Shown here piece after piece: positions 33,598-41,302 of a DNA stretch of 60,253 nucleotides. How positions within the stretch are numbered: the stretch's first letter is position 1; the number at the start of each line of letters is the position of its first letter. A program made the position numbers and the translations under genes. The notes beneath the pieces were generated by a model. That model made no database searches. It saw only the letters and a list, made by a program, of their open reading frames with translations, and was not told where the DNA came from. Origin of the DNA: Bacteroidales bacterium (GTDB lineage Bacteria; Bacteroidota; Bacteroidia; Bacteroidales; P3); the NCBI GenBank assembly GCA_031257915.1, contig JAIRNR010000042.1, positions 1 through 60,253 of the forward strand, read 5' to 3'.

Positions 33598-33928
33598 AAG
33601 TAAACTACAGCAATCCTGCGTCAAGTGGTTTCGGCTACAGTATCCCAAATTAGTGCTTTTTGCTGTTCCCAATGGTGGCTCACGGAATGTACTTGAGGCG
33701 GCAAAAATGAAGCGTGAGGGCGTAATGGCAGGCGTGGCTGATTTAATATTATTAAAGCAGAATGCGAATTACGGCGCATTGTGTATAGAGATGAAATACG
33801 GCGGCGGGCGGCAATCCGACCACCAGAAACAGTTCGAGAAATATTGCCACCGATACGGATACCAATATGCCGTATGTCGCACCTTTGACGAGTTCCGTGA
33901 TACCGTTGAATGCTATATCAATGAATAA
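33584..33928 (+). CDS. VRR-NUC domain nuclease
   Basis: The 114-residue protein has the VRR-NUC (PD-(D/E)XK superfamily) motifs: an early Glu in RQLESKLQQS, FAVPNGGSR, GVMAGVADLILL with the catalytic Asp, and IEMKYGGGRQSDHQKQF with Glu-x-Lys and a Gln/Lys helix. Stand-alone phage VRR-NUC proteins cut branched or flap DNA. Such genes usually sit with replication functions, whereas here it lies in the lysis region. Confidence 0.88.
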   Translation: MRQLESKLQQSCVKWFRLQYPKLVLFAVPNGGSRNVLEAAKMKREGVMAGVADLILLKQNANYGALCIEMKYGGGRQSDHQKQFEKYCHRYGYQYAVCRTFDEFRDTVECYINE

Positions 33929-34282
33929 ATGAAGAAAAATATGGAATGGGTAATAATAGCACTAATGCTGCTCCTCAGTGGGGGCGGATTCACCGGCGGC
34001 TACTTCGCCGGCAAAAATAAATGCAACAAAGAAACGCGAGAGATTATCGAGCGCACTCAAATACAGTACGACAGTATTCAGAGTAGCCTCGCTGTATCAC
34101 GCATAATGCTTGACAGTTTGCAAGGGCTGCCTGCAAAAGTGGACACTGTTCAAGTTGTTGTAACAAGAACTGAACACAAGATTGATACAATTGTGCTGCT
34201 CTCGGTAGATATGCTACGCGGAATCAAAGAGATTAAGGATGATACTGATACAATCAAGGGGCTTCTACGGTCAAGTCCGTAG
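33929..34282 (+). CDS. Spanin-like membrane-anchored coiled-coil protein
   Basis: The 117-residue protein has an N-terminal membrane helix (VIIALMLLLSGGGFTGGYF) followed by a helical periplasmic region (ETREIIERTQIQYDSIQSS). This is the layout of inner-membrane spanins (Rz-like). It is the last phage gene, at the end of the lysis module, and would help disrupt the outer membrane. No lipoprotein Rz1 partner was found. Confidence 0.55.
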   Translation: MKKNMEWVIIALMLLLSGGGFTGGYFAGKNKCNKETREIIERTQIQYDSIQSSLAVSRIMLDSLQGLPAKVDTVQVVVTRTEHKIDTIVLLSVDMLRGIKEIKDDTDTIKGLLRSSP

Positions 34283-34392
34283 AGTTATAATTTGATACAT
34301 TTTTAAGGCGATTCGCAACTTTTTATTTTGTTTATTTAGTCCCCAAAATAGTCCCTAACATAGTAAAGCACACTAATAATCAGTATAAGTTG
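34283..34392. other. Non-coding phage end next to attachment site
   Basis: No gene is seen between the last phage gene and the tRNA. It contains a near-repeat TAGTCCCCAAAA / TAGTCCCTAACA (from about 34338), which could be integrase arm-binding sites. This is a guess from position. Confidence 0.4.
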
Positions 34393-34465
34393 TGGAGCAT
34401 AACGGAATCGAACCGTCCACCTTTTGACTGCCAGTCAAACGCTCTACCAAATGAGCTAATGCCCC
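34393..34465 (-). tRNA. tRNA-Ala (anticodon GGC), prophage attachment site
   Basis: On the minus strand a complete 73-base cloverleaf is present. Acceptor arms GGGGCAT and ATGCTCC pair with one G-U. The D arm is GCTC/GAGC, the anticodon stem TTTGA/TCAAA with loop CTGGCAG (anticodon GGC), and the T arm GACGG/CCGTT. CCA is not encoded. Its 3' end points into the prophage, the classic orientation for integration into a tRNA 3' end with the gene rebuilt by phage DNA. Confidence 0.95.
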
Positions 34466-34539
34466 CCGAACGAGTTGCAAAGGTACGGATTTTCCCAACT
34501 ATTCGCAAATGCGGCAAGAAATAATAATCCCTAAATCAC

Positions 34540-34547
34540 TAACTTTG
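34540..34547 (+). promoter_or_regulatory. -7 box before xerC
   Basis: TAACTTTG fits the Bacteroidota -7 consensus TAnnTTTG. It ends only 4 bases before the ATG at 34552, so transcription would begin at or near the start codon. No clear -33 TTG is seen at the right spacing. Confidence 0.45.
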
Positions 34548-34551
34548 CAGC

Positions 34552-35439
34552 ATGCAGCAAATAACAGAACAATTCTTAAATTACGCCGCCGCAGAAAAAC
34601 GCTACTCCCCCCTCACAGTAAAAGCGTACGGCAACGACCTGACCGAATTTGACAAGTATTTGAAATCAAATTACGAAACTCATGACCTGTTACAGGCAAC
34701 TTCCGATATTATACGCTCATACGTAGTATTTCTCTTTGAAAATAAAAAATCCGCAACTTCCATACGCAGAAAAATTTCATGCCTGCAATCCCTCTACAAA
34801 TACGCCATGCGTCATGGGTTCATTACATCTAACCCCGCTAATTCCTTACCACTGCCGAAAATATCAAAACGTCTTCCTGTTTTTGTCGAACAAAGCAAGA
34901 TGTCCGAAATTACACATAACGTGCCTGCCGATAACGGCGATTTTACCCGGTGGCTGAAATTTATTATTCTTGAAATGTTTTACGCAACAGGTATTCGGGC
35001 AGCGGAACTTATCACACTTAAAGATATAAATGTTGATATATCTTCCCAACAGATCAAAGTACTTGGAAAAAGAAATAAAGAACGTATTATCCCTTTTCCC
35101 AAACCTCTCTGCGAGCAGATTCGGCAATATCGTAAACTACGCTCCGAACTTTCTCTTTCGGCAGATACATTTTTTGTCAACAAAAGAGGCGGTAAATTAC
35201 CATACATCTACATATACCGCTTAATTAACTCATCGTTACGCGCACATACATCACTTTCAAAATGTTCGCCTCATGTATTAAGACATACGTTTGCAACACA
35301 TATTCTGAACAACGGTGCGGAACTGAATGCAGTTAGGGAGTTATTAGGCCACTCATCCCTTGCTTCAACACAGATATATACACATAATACAATAGAAAAA
35401 TTGAAAGAATCGTATAAAAATGCACATCCGAAAGCGTAA
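34552..35439 (+). CDS. xerC: Tyrosine recombinase XerC-like
   Basis: A 295-residue Xer recombinase with catalytic residues Arg149, a Lys in GKRNKER near 173, His241/Arg244 (HVLRH), His267 (GHSSLAS) and Tyr276. With XerD it resolves chromosome dimers at dif. It is shorter and more conserved in pattern than the phage integrase at 13442-14431, has host-like codon use and lies on the chromosomal side of the tRNA. XerC and XerD cannot be told apart with certainty here. Confidence 0.85.
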   Translation: MQQITEQFLNYAAAEKRYSPLTVKAYGNDLTEFDKYLKSNYETHDLLQATSDIIRSYVVFLFENKKSATSIRRKISCLQSLYKYAMRHGFITSNPANSLPLPKISKRLPVFVEQSKMSEITHNVPADNGDFTRWLKFIILEMFYATGIRAAELITLKDINVDISSQQIKVLGKRNKERIIPFPKPLCEQIRQYRKLRSELSLSADTFFVNKRGGKLPYIYIYRLINSSLRAHTSLSKCSPHVLRHTFATHILNNGAELNAVRELLGHSSLASTQIYTHNTIEKLKESYKNAHPKA

Positions 35440-35446
35440 TTTTTCT

Positions 35447-35454
35447 TATATTTG
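35447..35454 (+). promoter_or_regulatory. -7 box before the MoxR-Bat operon
   Basis: TATATTTG matches TAnnTTTG and lies 77 bases before the moxR start, right after xerC. The upstream -33 element is not clear. Confidence 0.45.
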
Positions 35455-35531
35455 CGCCGCTTTACATTGCACGTTAATTTATATATTAAATTCATATATT
35501 GACGTTTTACATTGCTTAAATTTATAATAAT

Positions 35532-36524
35532 ATGGAACAGACAGACATTAAAGAACTTAATGAAAAAATTCAACGCGAAAGTGCTTTTATCGACCTGCTT
35601 CTTATGGAAGTAAAAAAAGTTATTGTCGGACAGAAAGGTATGGTTGAACGCCTGCTTGTGGGACTTCTCGCAGATGGGCATCTTTTACTTGAAGGTGTTC
35701 CGGGACTTGCAAAAACGCTCGCAATAAAAACACTTTCCGAAGCAGTGGACGGTAAATTCAGCCGTATTCAATTCACACCCGACCTTTTGCCCGCCGACCT
35801 TGTCGGTACGCAGATTTACAGTGTTAAAGACAATGCATTCACAACGCGCAAAGGACCCGTTTTTGCAAATTTTGTTCTCGCAGACGAAATTAACCGCGCT
35901 CCTGCAAAGGTGCAAAGCGCACTGCTTGAAGCAATGCAGGAACATCAGGTGACAATAGGCGATAAAACATTTGAACTTGAAAGTCCGTTTCTTGTTCTTG
36001 CGACACAAAATCCCATTGAACAGGAAGGCACGTATCCGCTGCCGGAAGCGCAGGTGGACAGATTTATGTTAAAAGTTGTTATCGGTTATCCTGAAAAAGA
36101 GGAAGAAAAGCAAATTATTCGTCAAAATGTTTCTTACGAGCGCATACATGTAAGCAAGGTTGTTTCTACCGCAGAAATTCTTTCGGCGCGGAAGTTGGTG
36201 CGCGAAGTTTATTTAGATGAAAAAATTGAAAACTATATTACCGATATTGTGTTTGCAACACGTTTTCCTGAAAAATACAAACTGGAAAAATACAGGAATA
36301 TGATTTCCTACGGTGCGTCCCCGCGTGCAAGTATAAATCTTGCCCTCGCCGCAAAAGCATACTCATTTATAAAACGCAGAGGATATGTTATTCCTGAGGA
36401 TATACGCGCAATATGCTTTGACGTTATGCGCCACAGAATCGGTTTAACTTATGAAGCCGAGGCGCAAAACATCACTACTGAGGATATTTTGACCGAGATT
36501 TTAAATACTGTTGAAGTCCCATAA
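35532..36524 (+). CDS. moxR: MoxR-family AAA+ ATPase
   Basis: A 330-residue AAA+ ATPase with Walker A EGVPGLAKT, Walker B ADEINRAP, a sensor region ATQNPIEQEGTYPLPEAQVDRF and a helical lid. MoxR proteins act as chaperones for vWA-domain proteins. It heads an operon with DUF58, batA, batB-batC and batD, which in Bacteroides affects aerotolerance and envelope stress. It overlaps nothing and is followed by a DUF58 gene 19 bases on. Confidence 0.95.
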   Translation: MEQTDIKELNEKIQRESAFIDLLLMEVKKVIVGQKGMVERLLVGLLADGHLLLEGVPGLAKTLAIKTLSEAVDGKFSRIQFTPDLLPADLVGTQIYSVKDNAFTTRKGPVFANFVLADEINRAPAKVQSALLEAMQEHQVTIGDKTFELESPFLVLATQNPIEQEGTYPLPEAQVDRFMLKVVIGYPEKEEEKQIIRQNVSYERIHVSKVVSTAEILSARKLVREVYLDEKIENYITDIVFATRFPEKYKLEKYRNMISYGASPRASINLALAAKAYSFIKRRGYVIPEDIRAICFDVMRHRIGLTYEAEAQNITTEDILTEILNTVEVP

Positions 36525-36543
36525 TAATATCAAGAGTAATTAC

Positions 36544-37404
36544 ATGGACACATCGGAAATTTTACAAAAGGTTCGTAAGATAGAAATTAAAACGCGGGGA
36601 CTGTCCAAGCAAATTTTTTCGGGACAGTATCACAGTGCATTTAAGGGGCGGGGCATGACTTTCAGTGAAGTGCGGGAGTATCAGTATGGAGATGATATTC
36701 GCTTTATTGACTGGAACGTTACCGCACGTTTCGGACATCCTTATGTCAAAATATTTGAGGAAGAACGTGAACTTACTTTCATGCTTCTTATTGATGTCAG
36801 CGCGTCAAATGATTTCGGCAGCACCGTTCGCAGCAAAAAAGACATGATAACGGAAATTGCCGCTACACTCGCGTTTTCCGCAATTGAAAATAACGATAAG
36901 GTTGGTGTAATATTTTTCAGTTCAAAAATAGAAAAATTTATCCCGCCTAAAAAAGGACGTACGCATATTTTGCGTATTATCCGCGAAATGATTGATTTTG
37001 CGCCGCAGGAAAAAGGTACGTCAATCAGCGAGGCATTGCGCTTTTTCAAAAACGTGCAAAAAAGAAAATGCACTGCGTTTTTAATTTCCGATTTTCTTGA
37101 CAACAGTTACGAAGACGCTTTAAAAATCGTTGCAAAAGAACACGACCTTAATGCTATCATTATAAACGATATGCTTGAACAGGCAATACCGAGTGTCGGC
37201 ATTGTCCGTTTTTACGATAATGAAACAGGTAAAATATTCACTGTTGACACATCTTCAAAATATAATAGAGACCTTTATGCAAGTACTTTTTCGGAACGCG
37301 ACGAATATGCCCGCAAGGTGTTTATGAAATATGGGATGCGTCATACAAGTATTACTACTAAAGAGGATTATGTTAAACCGCTTATTTCGCTTTTTTCGAG
37401 ATAG
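36544..37404 (+). CDS. DUF58 vWA-like protein
   Basis: The start is taken as ATG 36544; a Met 33 bases upstream overlaps moxR. The 286-residue protein has the DUF58 hallmark FSEVREYQYGDDIRFIDWNVTAR and a vWA-type MIDAS (DVSASNDF). DUF58 proteins associate with MoxR. No membrane segment is present. It is the second gene of the Bat operon. Confidence 0.92.
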   Translation: MDTSEILQKVRKIEIKTRGLSKQIFSGQYHSAFKGRGMTFSEVREYQYGDDIRFIDWNVTARFGHPYVKIFEEERELTFMLLIDVSASNDFGSTVRSKKDMITEIAATLAFSAIENNDKVGVIFFSSKIEKFIPPKKGRTHILRIIREMIDFAPQEKGTSISEALRFFKNVQKRKCTAFLISDFLDNSYEDALKIVAKEHDLNAIIINDMLEQAIPSVGIVRFYDNETGKIFTVDTSSKYNRDLYASTFSERDEYARKVFMKYGMRHTSITTKEDYVKPLISLFSR

Positions 37405-37426
37405 TATAAACGAAGTTTTTAGTAAT

Positions 37427-38425
37427 ATGAAACCGACTGCGAAAAATATAATATCTACAATATTTGCCGTACTTATTTTTGCAGATACTAATGCACAGGT
37501 TCGGGTGTTTGTACCCGACACTGTCCGACAAATCGGCGACGAGCTCACGCTCACTTTCAGTTATACATCTTCCACGCTTACACCTGTACGTTTTCCGCAA
37601 ATAAACTCCGATGATTTTTCGGGTCTGGAATTTTTTCCCGTTATTCCGAAACAGGATACGTTACATGAAAATAACGGCGTATCTCAACAGATAGCGTACA
37701 AGTTTGCCGTTTATGAAGAAGGAGAATATACAATTCCGCCGCAACCGTTCTATATAGATCCGGGCAGTCCTGACGGACAGATTGTTTATTCGGACACATT
37801 TCGTTTTACAATTACCCTGCCTGCGGTTGATACAACGGCAGATATACGCGATATTGCTCCCATTGAAAAAATTTCATTTGTTGAACGTTTTAACGAATGG
37901 ATAAAAGAAAATTGGGTTTGGGTAGCAGTTGTTGCCGTATTGTTGGTGTTGATTACATTAGGAGTATGGTACTATTTAAAACGTAAAAAAGACGAGCCGC
38001 TGTTTTTACGCCCGCGTAAACCTGCACTGTCGCCCCGCGAAACGGCATTACGCGCATTGCGGGATTTACATGAAAAAAAATTATGGCAACAAAATGCTAT
38101 TAAGGAATATTACACCCTTTTGACCGATATTTTACGTCAGTATCTTTATGTGCGTCACAGTATTGCTGCGCTTGAAATGACATCAAGTGAACTGATGGAT
38201 GCTTTTATTTTGCATTTTCCCGATAAGAAAGATACTGCAAGCGATTTTCGTTTTGTTTTAACTAATGCTGATTTGGCAAAGTTCGCAAAAAACGCACCTG
38301 TGCCGGCAGATAACGAAACGTGTTATGCAAATGTGTTAAGATATATAGAAAGCGAGAGTGATATTTTCACAGATGGTTACGATAATACCGCCGCAGACAA
38401 AGCAAAAGAGGAGGCAGCCGTATGA
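37427..38425 (+). CDS. Bat-operon membrane protein (BatD-like N-term, DUF4381-like C-term)
   Basis: The 332-residue protein has a signal-like N-terminus (NIISTIFAVLIFADTNAQ), an Ig-like periplasmic domain (VRVFVPDTVRQIGDELTLTF), one membrane helix (WVAVVAVLLVLITLGVWYY) and a cytoplasmic helical domain (EYYTLLTDILRQYLYVRHSI). I choose the ATG at 37427 over upstream Met codons that overlap DUF58. Genes of this type sit between DUF58 and batA in Bacteroidota. It overlaps batA by 4 bases. Confidence 0.75.
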   Translation: MKPTAKNIISTIFAVLIFADTNAQVRVFVPDTVRQIGDELTLTFSYTSSTLTPVRFPQINSDDFSGLEFFPVIPKQDTLHENNGVSQQIAYKFAVYEEGEYTIPPQPFYIDPGSPDGQIVYSDTFRFTITLPAVDTTADIRDIAPIEKISFVERFNEWIKENWVWVAVVAVLLVLITLGVWYYLKRKKDEPLFLRPRKPALSPRETALRALRDLHEKKLWQQNAIKEYYTLLTDILRQYLYVRHSIAALEMTSSELMDAFILHFPDKKDTASDFRFVLTNADLAKFAKNAPVPADNETCYANVLRYIESESDIFTDGYDNTAADKAKEEAAV

Positions 38426-39414
38426 GTGATATAATATTTTTACATCCGAACTTCCTTTGGGCATTGCTTATCCTGCCTTTACTTGCAGCGTGGTATATTT
38501 TAAAAGATAAAGAAACAAAACCGACACTGCATTTTTCGCATGCGGAATTTAGCGAACAAAGGCGCAAAACGTTGAAACAACGTTTACACCCTGTATTGCC
38601 TGTATTGCGCATATTAACCGTAGGCTTTTTAATTGTTGCAATGGCGCGTCCGCAATCATCAAAAAAGAATGATGAACAGACAATTCACGGCATTGATATT
38701 GTTATTGCAATGGATGTTTCGGGAAGTATGATTACAGAGGATTTCAGTCCGAATCGCCTTGAAGCGGCAAAACAGGTTGCCGCCGATTTTATAAGCGCAC
38801 GTAAGAATGACCGTATTGCTCTTGTTGCATTCAGCGGCGAAGCATATACGCAATGTCCCTTAACGATAGACAAAAGTATTCTCCTGCGAAAACTTAAAGA
38901 ATTAAAAAACGGTATTATTCTTGACGGTACTGCTATTGGAGACGGACTTGCAGTTGGTATAAACAGAATTAAAAACAGCGAAGCGAAAAGTAAAGTTATC
39001 ATTTTACTTACGGACGGAGTAAATAATCAGGGAAATATTGATCCTCTGACTGCTGCCGAAACTGCAAAACTTTTTGATATACGAATGTATTCCATAGGAG
39101 TTGGTACACGCGGTACTGCTCCATATCCTGTTCAGACAGCATTTGGAAAACAGTACATAAATGTCCCTGTGGAGATTGATGAGAAACTTTTAACGGAGAT
39201 GTCCGATTTGACAGGCGGCAAATATTTTCGTGCAACAAATAAAAATAAGTTGAAAGGTATTTTCGACGAAATTGACAAACTTGAAAAGACAAAAATAGAG
39301 GTCCTGTCGTTTGAACAGCATAGTGAGGAATATTTTTTATGGGTATTGCTTGCGCTGATATGCCTCTGTTTGGAAATGACAGGTCGATATGTTTATTTTA
39401 AAACACTGCCGTAA
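38422..39414 (+). CDS. batA: BatA, vWA-domain membrane protein
   Basis: The 330-residue protein has N-terminal membrane helices (FLWALLILPLLAAWYIL and LRILTVGFLIVAMARPQ), a vWA domain with complete MIDAS motif DVSGSM plus the second Thr/Asp sites (GTAIGDGL, LTDGVNNQG), and a C-terminal helix (FLWVLLALICLCLEM). This is the standard BatA layout. It overlaps the preceding gene by ATGA. Confidence 0.92.
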   Translation: MSDIIFLHPNFLWALLILPLLAAWYILKDKETKPTLHFSHAEFSEQRRKTLKQRLHPVLPVLRILTVGFLIVAMARPQSSKKNDEQTIHGIDIVIAMDVSGSMITEDFSPNRLEAAKQVAADFISARKNDRIALVAFSGEAYTQCPLTIDKSILLRKLKELKNGIILDGTAIGDGLAVGINRIKNSEAKSKVIILLTDGVNNQGNIDPLTAAETAKLFDIRMYSIGVGTRGTAPYPVQTAFGKQYINVPVEIDEKLLTEMSDLTGGKYFRATNKNKLKGIFDEIDKLEKTKIEVLSFEQHSEEYFLWVLLALICLCLEMTGRYVYFKTLP

Positions 39415-39448
39415 ATGAATATTTTGCAAAGTTTAACAATAGATAATT

Positions 39449-41302
39449 ATGCTTTTTAATATAGAAAGACCATCGTTATTGTATTGGCTGCTAATAGTTG
39501 TAGTGCTGGCGGCATACTGCTTTTATTACATGCTGCGTAAAAAAAATCAACTTAAAATGCTTGGCGATTTGCCGCTTGTGCGTGAACTTATGCCTGAATA
39601 CTCATCGGGAAAGCAATATATTAAATATTTTACATTAGTTTTTGTTTTCGCGCTGCTTATTATTTCGCTTGCTAATCCGCAGATGGGAACAACCGTAAAG
39701 AGAGCCGAGCGCAACGGTGCGGACTTAATGATTGCGCTTGATATTTCCAACTCCATGAACAGTGAAGATGTGCAACCCTCACGTCTTACAAGGGCAAAGC
39801 AGGCAATAATAAACCTTACGGACAAACTTCGGGGCGACAGAATCGGACTTGTCGTTTTTGCAGGGGACGCATACTTGCAACTTCCGCTTACAAATGATTA
39901 CGGCGCGGCAAAACTTTTTGTGAGCAATATCTCAACCGACGATATAAGCGCACAGGGTACTGCTATCGGTTATGCGATTGAGTTGTGTTTAAACAGTTTT
40001 GAAAGCAGTGAGGAAAAGAGCAGTGAGAATAAGCGTAACAAGGCTATTATTGTAATCAGTGACGGAGAAAATCTTGAGGACAACGCACCCGATATGGCGT
40101 CAGAGGCACATAAAAAGGGCATTGTTGTACATACTGTCGGCATGGGTACATCTGCAGGCGGTCCTATCCCGATTAAAAGAAACGGACAGATTGCCGGTTA
40201 CAAAAAAGACAAAGACGGCAATGTTGTTATTACACATCTTGACGAGGAAATGCTTGCCGAAATTGCTTCCAACGGCGGGGGCGAATATGTAGGTTCAAAC
40301 AATTCATCGCAGGGAGTAGATAAAATTGTAAATCTTACTGCCAAGTTAGATAAAGTTCAGTTTGAAAGTCGTGCCATATCGGGATTTGAAACGAGATACG
40401 GATATTTCGTACTGCTTGCTTTATTACTGCTGATTGCAGATATTTTCGTATTTGAAAAACGACACAGGGTGCTTAACAGAAAAAATATTTTCGGGACACG
40501 AAAAACAGTACGAAGTGCGGCGGCAGTAATGCTTCTTGCTGCATTAACGCTGGGTGCGGCACATGCGCAGGTTGCACGTACAATACATAAAGGCAATAAT
40601 TATTTTGAAAATAAAAATTTCGGTAATGCTGCTGAGGAATATACACGCGCATTAGTAGCAGACAGTAACTATACAAAGGCGCATTATAATTTGGGTAATG
40701 CTAATTACAAACAGCAACAGTACGACAAAGCCATACAGCAATATCAAACAGTATTAAACGACAAACGCATTACTCCGCAGCAACGCGCCCATACACTTTA
40801 CAACTTGGGCAATGCACAGTTAAAACAGCAACAATACGAAGAGTCTATTAAATCATATATTGACGCACTGAAATTAAAACCTAACGACGAAGATACAAAA
40901 TATAATCTCGCTTACGCAAAACAAATGTTAAAGCAACAGCAGGAGCAAAACAAAGACAATAAGGACAATAAAGATAACAAAGATAATAAAGATAATAAAG
41001 ATAACAAGGATAACAAGGACAATAAAGACAATAAAGATAACAAAGATAACAAAAACAACAAGGATAATAAGGATAATAAAGACAATCAAAATCAGCAAAA
41101 CAAAGATAATCGGAACAGCGATAACGAAAAAAACAGGCAGCAGCAAGAGCAAAAACGCCAACGTCAAAAACAGCAACAGGATAAAGCAAAAGCAGAACAG
41201 ATGTTACGTGCGTTTGAGAATCAGGAAAAGAATACGCTTGACAAAGTGAAAGAAGGCAAGAAAGTACAGGCGGTTAAAAGCAAAACAGACAAAGACTGGT
41301 AA
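39449..41302 (+). CDS. batB: BatB-BatC fusion (vWA plus TPR)
   Basis: The first 330 residues are BatB: membrane helices and a vWA domain with MIDAS DISNSMNSED and ISDGENLED. A helix near 345-375 then leads into a BatC-like periplasmic part with an Ala-rich membrane segment and TPR repeats (AHYNLGNANYKQQQYDKAI; HTLYNLGNAQLKQQQYEESI). A low-complexity tract of 15 Lys-Asp/Asn-Asn units (502-546) and a charged Gln/Lys tail end the 617-residue protein. BatB and BatC are usually separate genes, so this is a fusion. Confidence 0.88.
   Translation: MLFNIERPSLLYWLLIVVVLAAYCFYYMLRKKNQLKMLGDLPLVRELMPEYSSGKQYIKYFTLVFVFALLIISLANPQMGTTVKRAERNGADLMIALDISNSMNSEDVQPSRLTRAKQAIINLTDKLRGDRIGLVVFAGDAYLQLPLTNDYGAAKLFVSNISTDDISAQGTAIGYAIELCLNSFESSEEKSSENKRNKAIIVISDGENLEDNAPDMASEAHKKGIVVHTVGMGTSAGGPIPIKRNGQIAGYKKDKDGNVVITHLDEEMLAEIASNGGGEYVGSNNSSQGVDKIVNLTAKLDKVQFESRAISGFETRYGYFVLLALLLLIADIFVFEKRHRVLNRKNIFGTRKTVRSAAAVMLLAALTLGAAHAQVARTIHKGNNYFENKNFGNAAEEYTRALVADSNYTKAHYNLGNANYKQQQYDKAIQQYQTVLNDKRITPQQRAHTLYNLGNAQLKQQQYEESIKSYIDALKLKPNDEDTKYNLAYAKQMLKQQQEQNKDNKDNKDNKDNKDNKDNKDNKDNKDNKDNKDNKNNKDNKDNKDNQNQQNKDNRNSDNEKNRQQQEQKRQRQKQQQDKAKAEQMLRAFENQEKNTLDKVKEGKKVQAVKSKTDKDW
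40952..41086 (+). repeat. Nine-base repeat tract encoding (Lys-Asp-Asn)n
   Basis: Fifteen consecutive 9-base units encode fourteen Lys-Asp-Asn and one Lys-Asn-Asn. Codons vary (AAA/AAG, GAC/GAT, AAC/AAT), so the tract is not a fresh expansion. It lies in the C-terminal tail of the BatB-BatC fusion. Confidence 0.9.

Larger units (their letters stand above)
1..34392. mobile_element. Prophage, siphovirus-like, right part; left end outside window
   Basis: A near-continuous set of phage genes covers this span: replication, terminase, portal, head, tail, integrase and lysis. No bacterial housekeeping gene interrupts it. It stops at the 3' end of a tRNA-Ala gene, a common target of tyrosine integrases, and chromosomal genes begin immediately beyond. 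By eye the phage DNA is richer in GC than the right half and uses more CGC and GCG codons. All essential virion modules look intact, so it may be a functional prophage. No CI-like repressor or left attachment site is visible; both may lie to the left. Confidence 0.93.

Noticed and set aside
1-34392. Diversity-generating retroelement in the tail module
   Set aside because: No reverse transcriptase gene and no template/variable repeat pair were seen.
34552-35439. Second phage integrase at the attachment site
   Set aside because: Codon use, Xer-type length and position beyond the tRNA fit the host XerC better; the phage integrase is at 13442-14431.
40881-41189. Minus-strand frames opposite the (Lys-Asp-Asn)n tract
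   Set aside because: They are the complement of the 9-base repeats, giving hydrophobic Ile/Leu/Val or Tyr/Cys runs; not genes.
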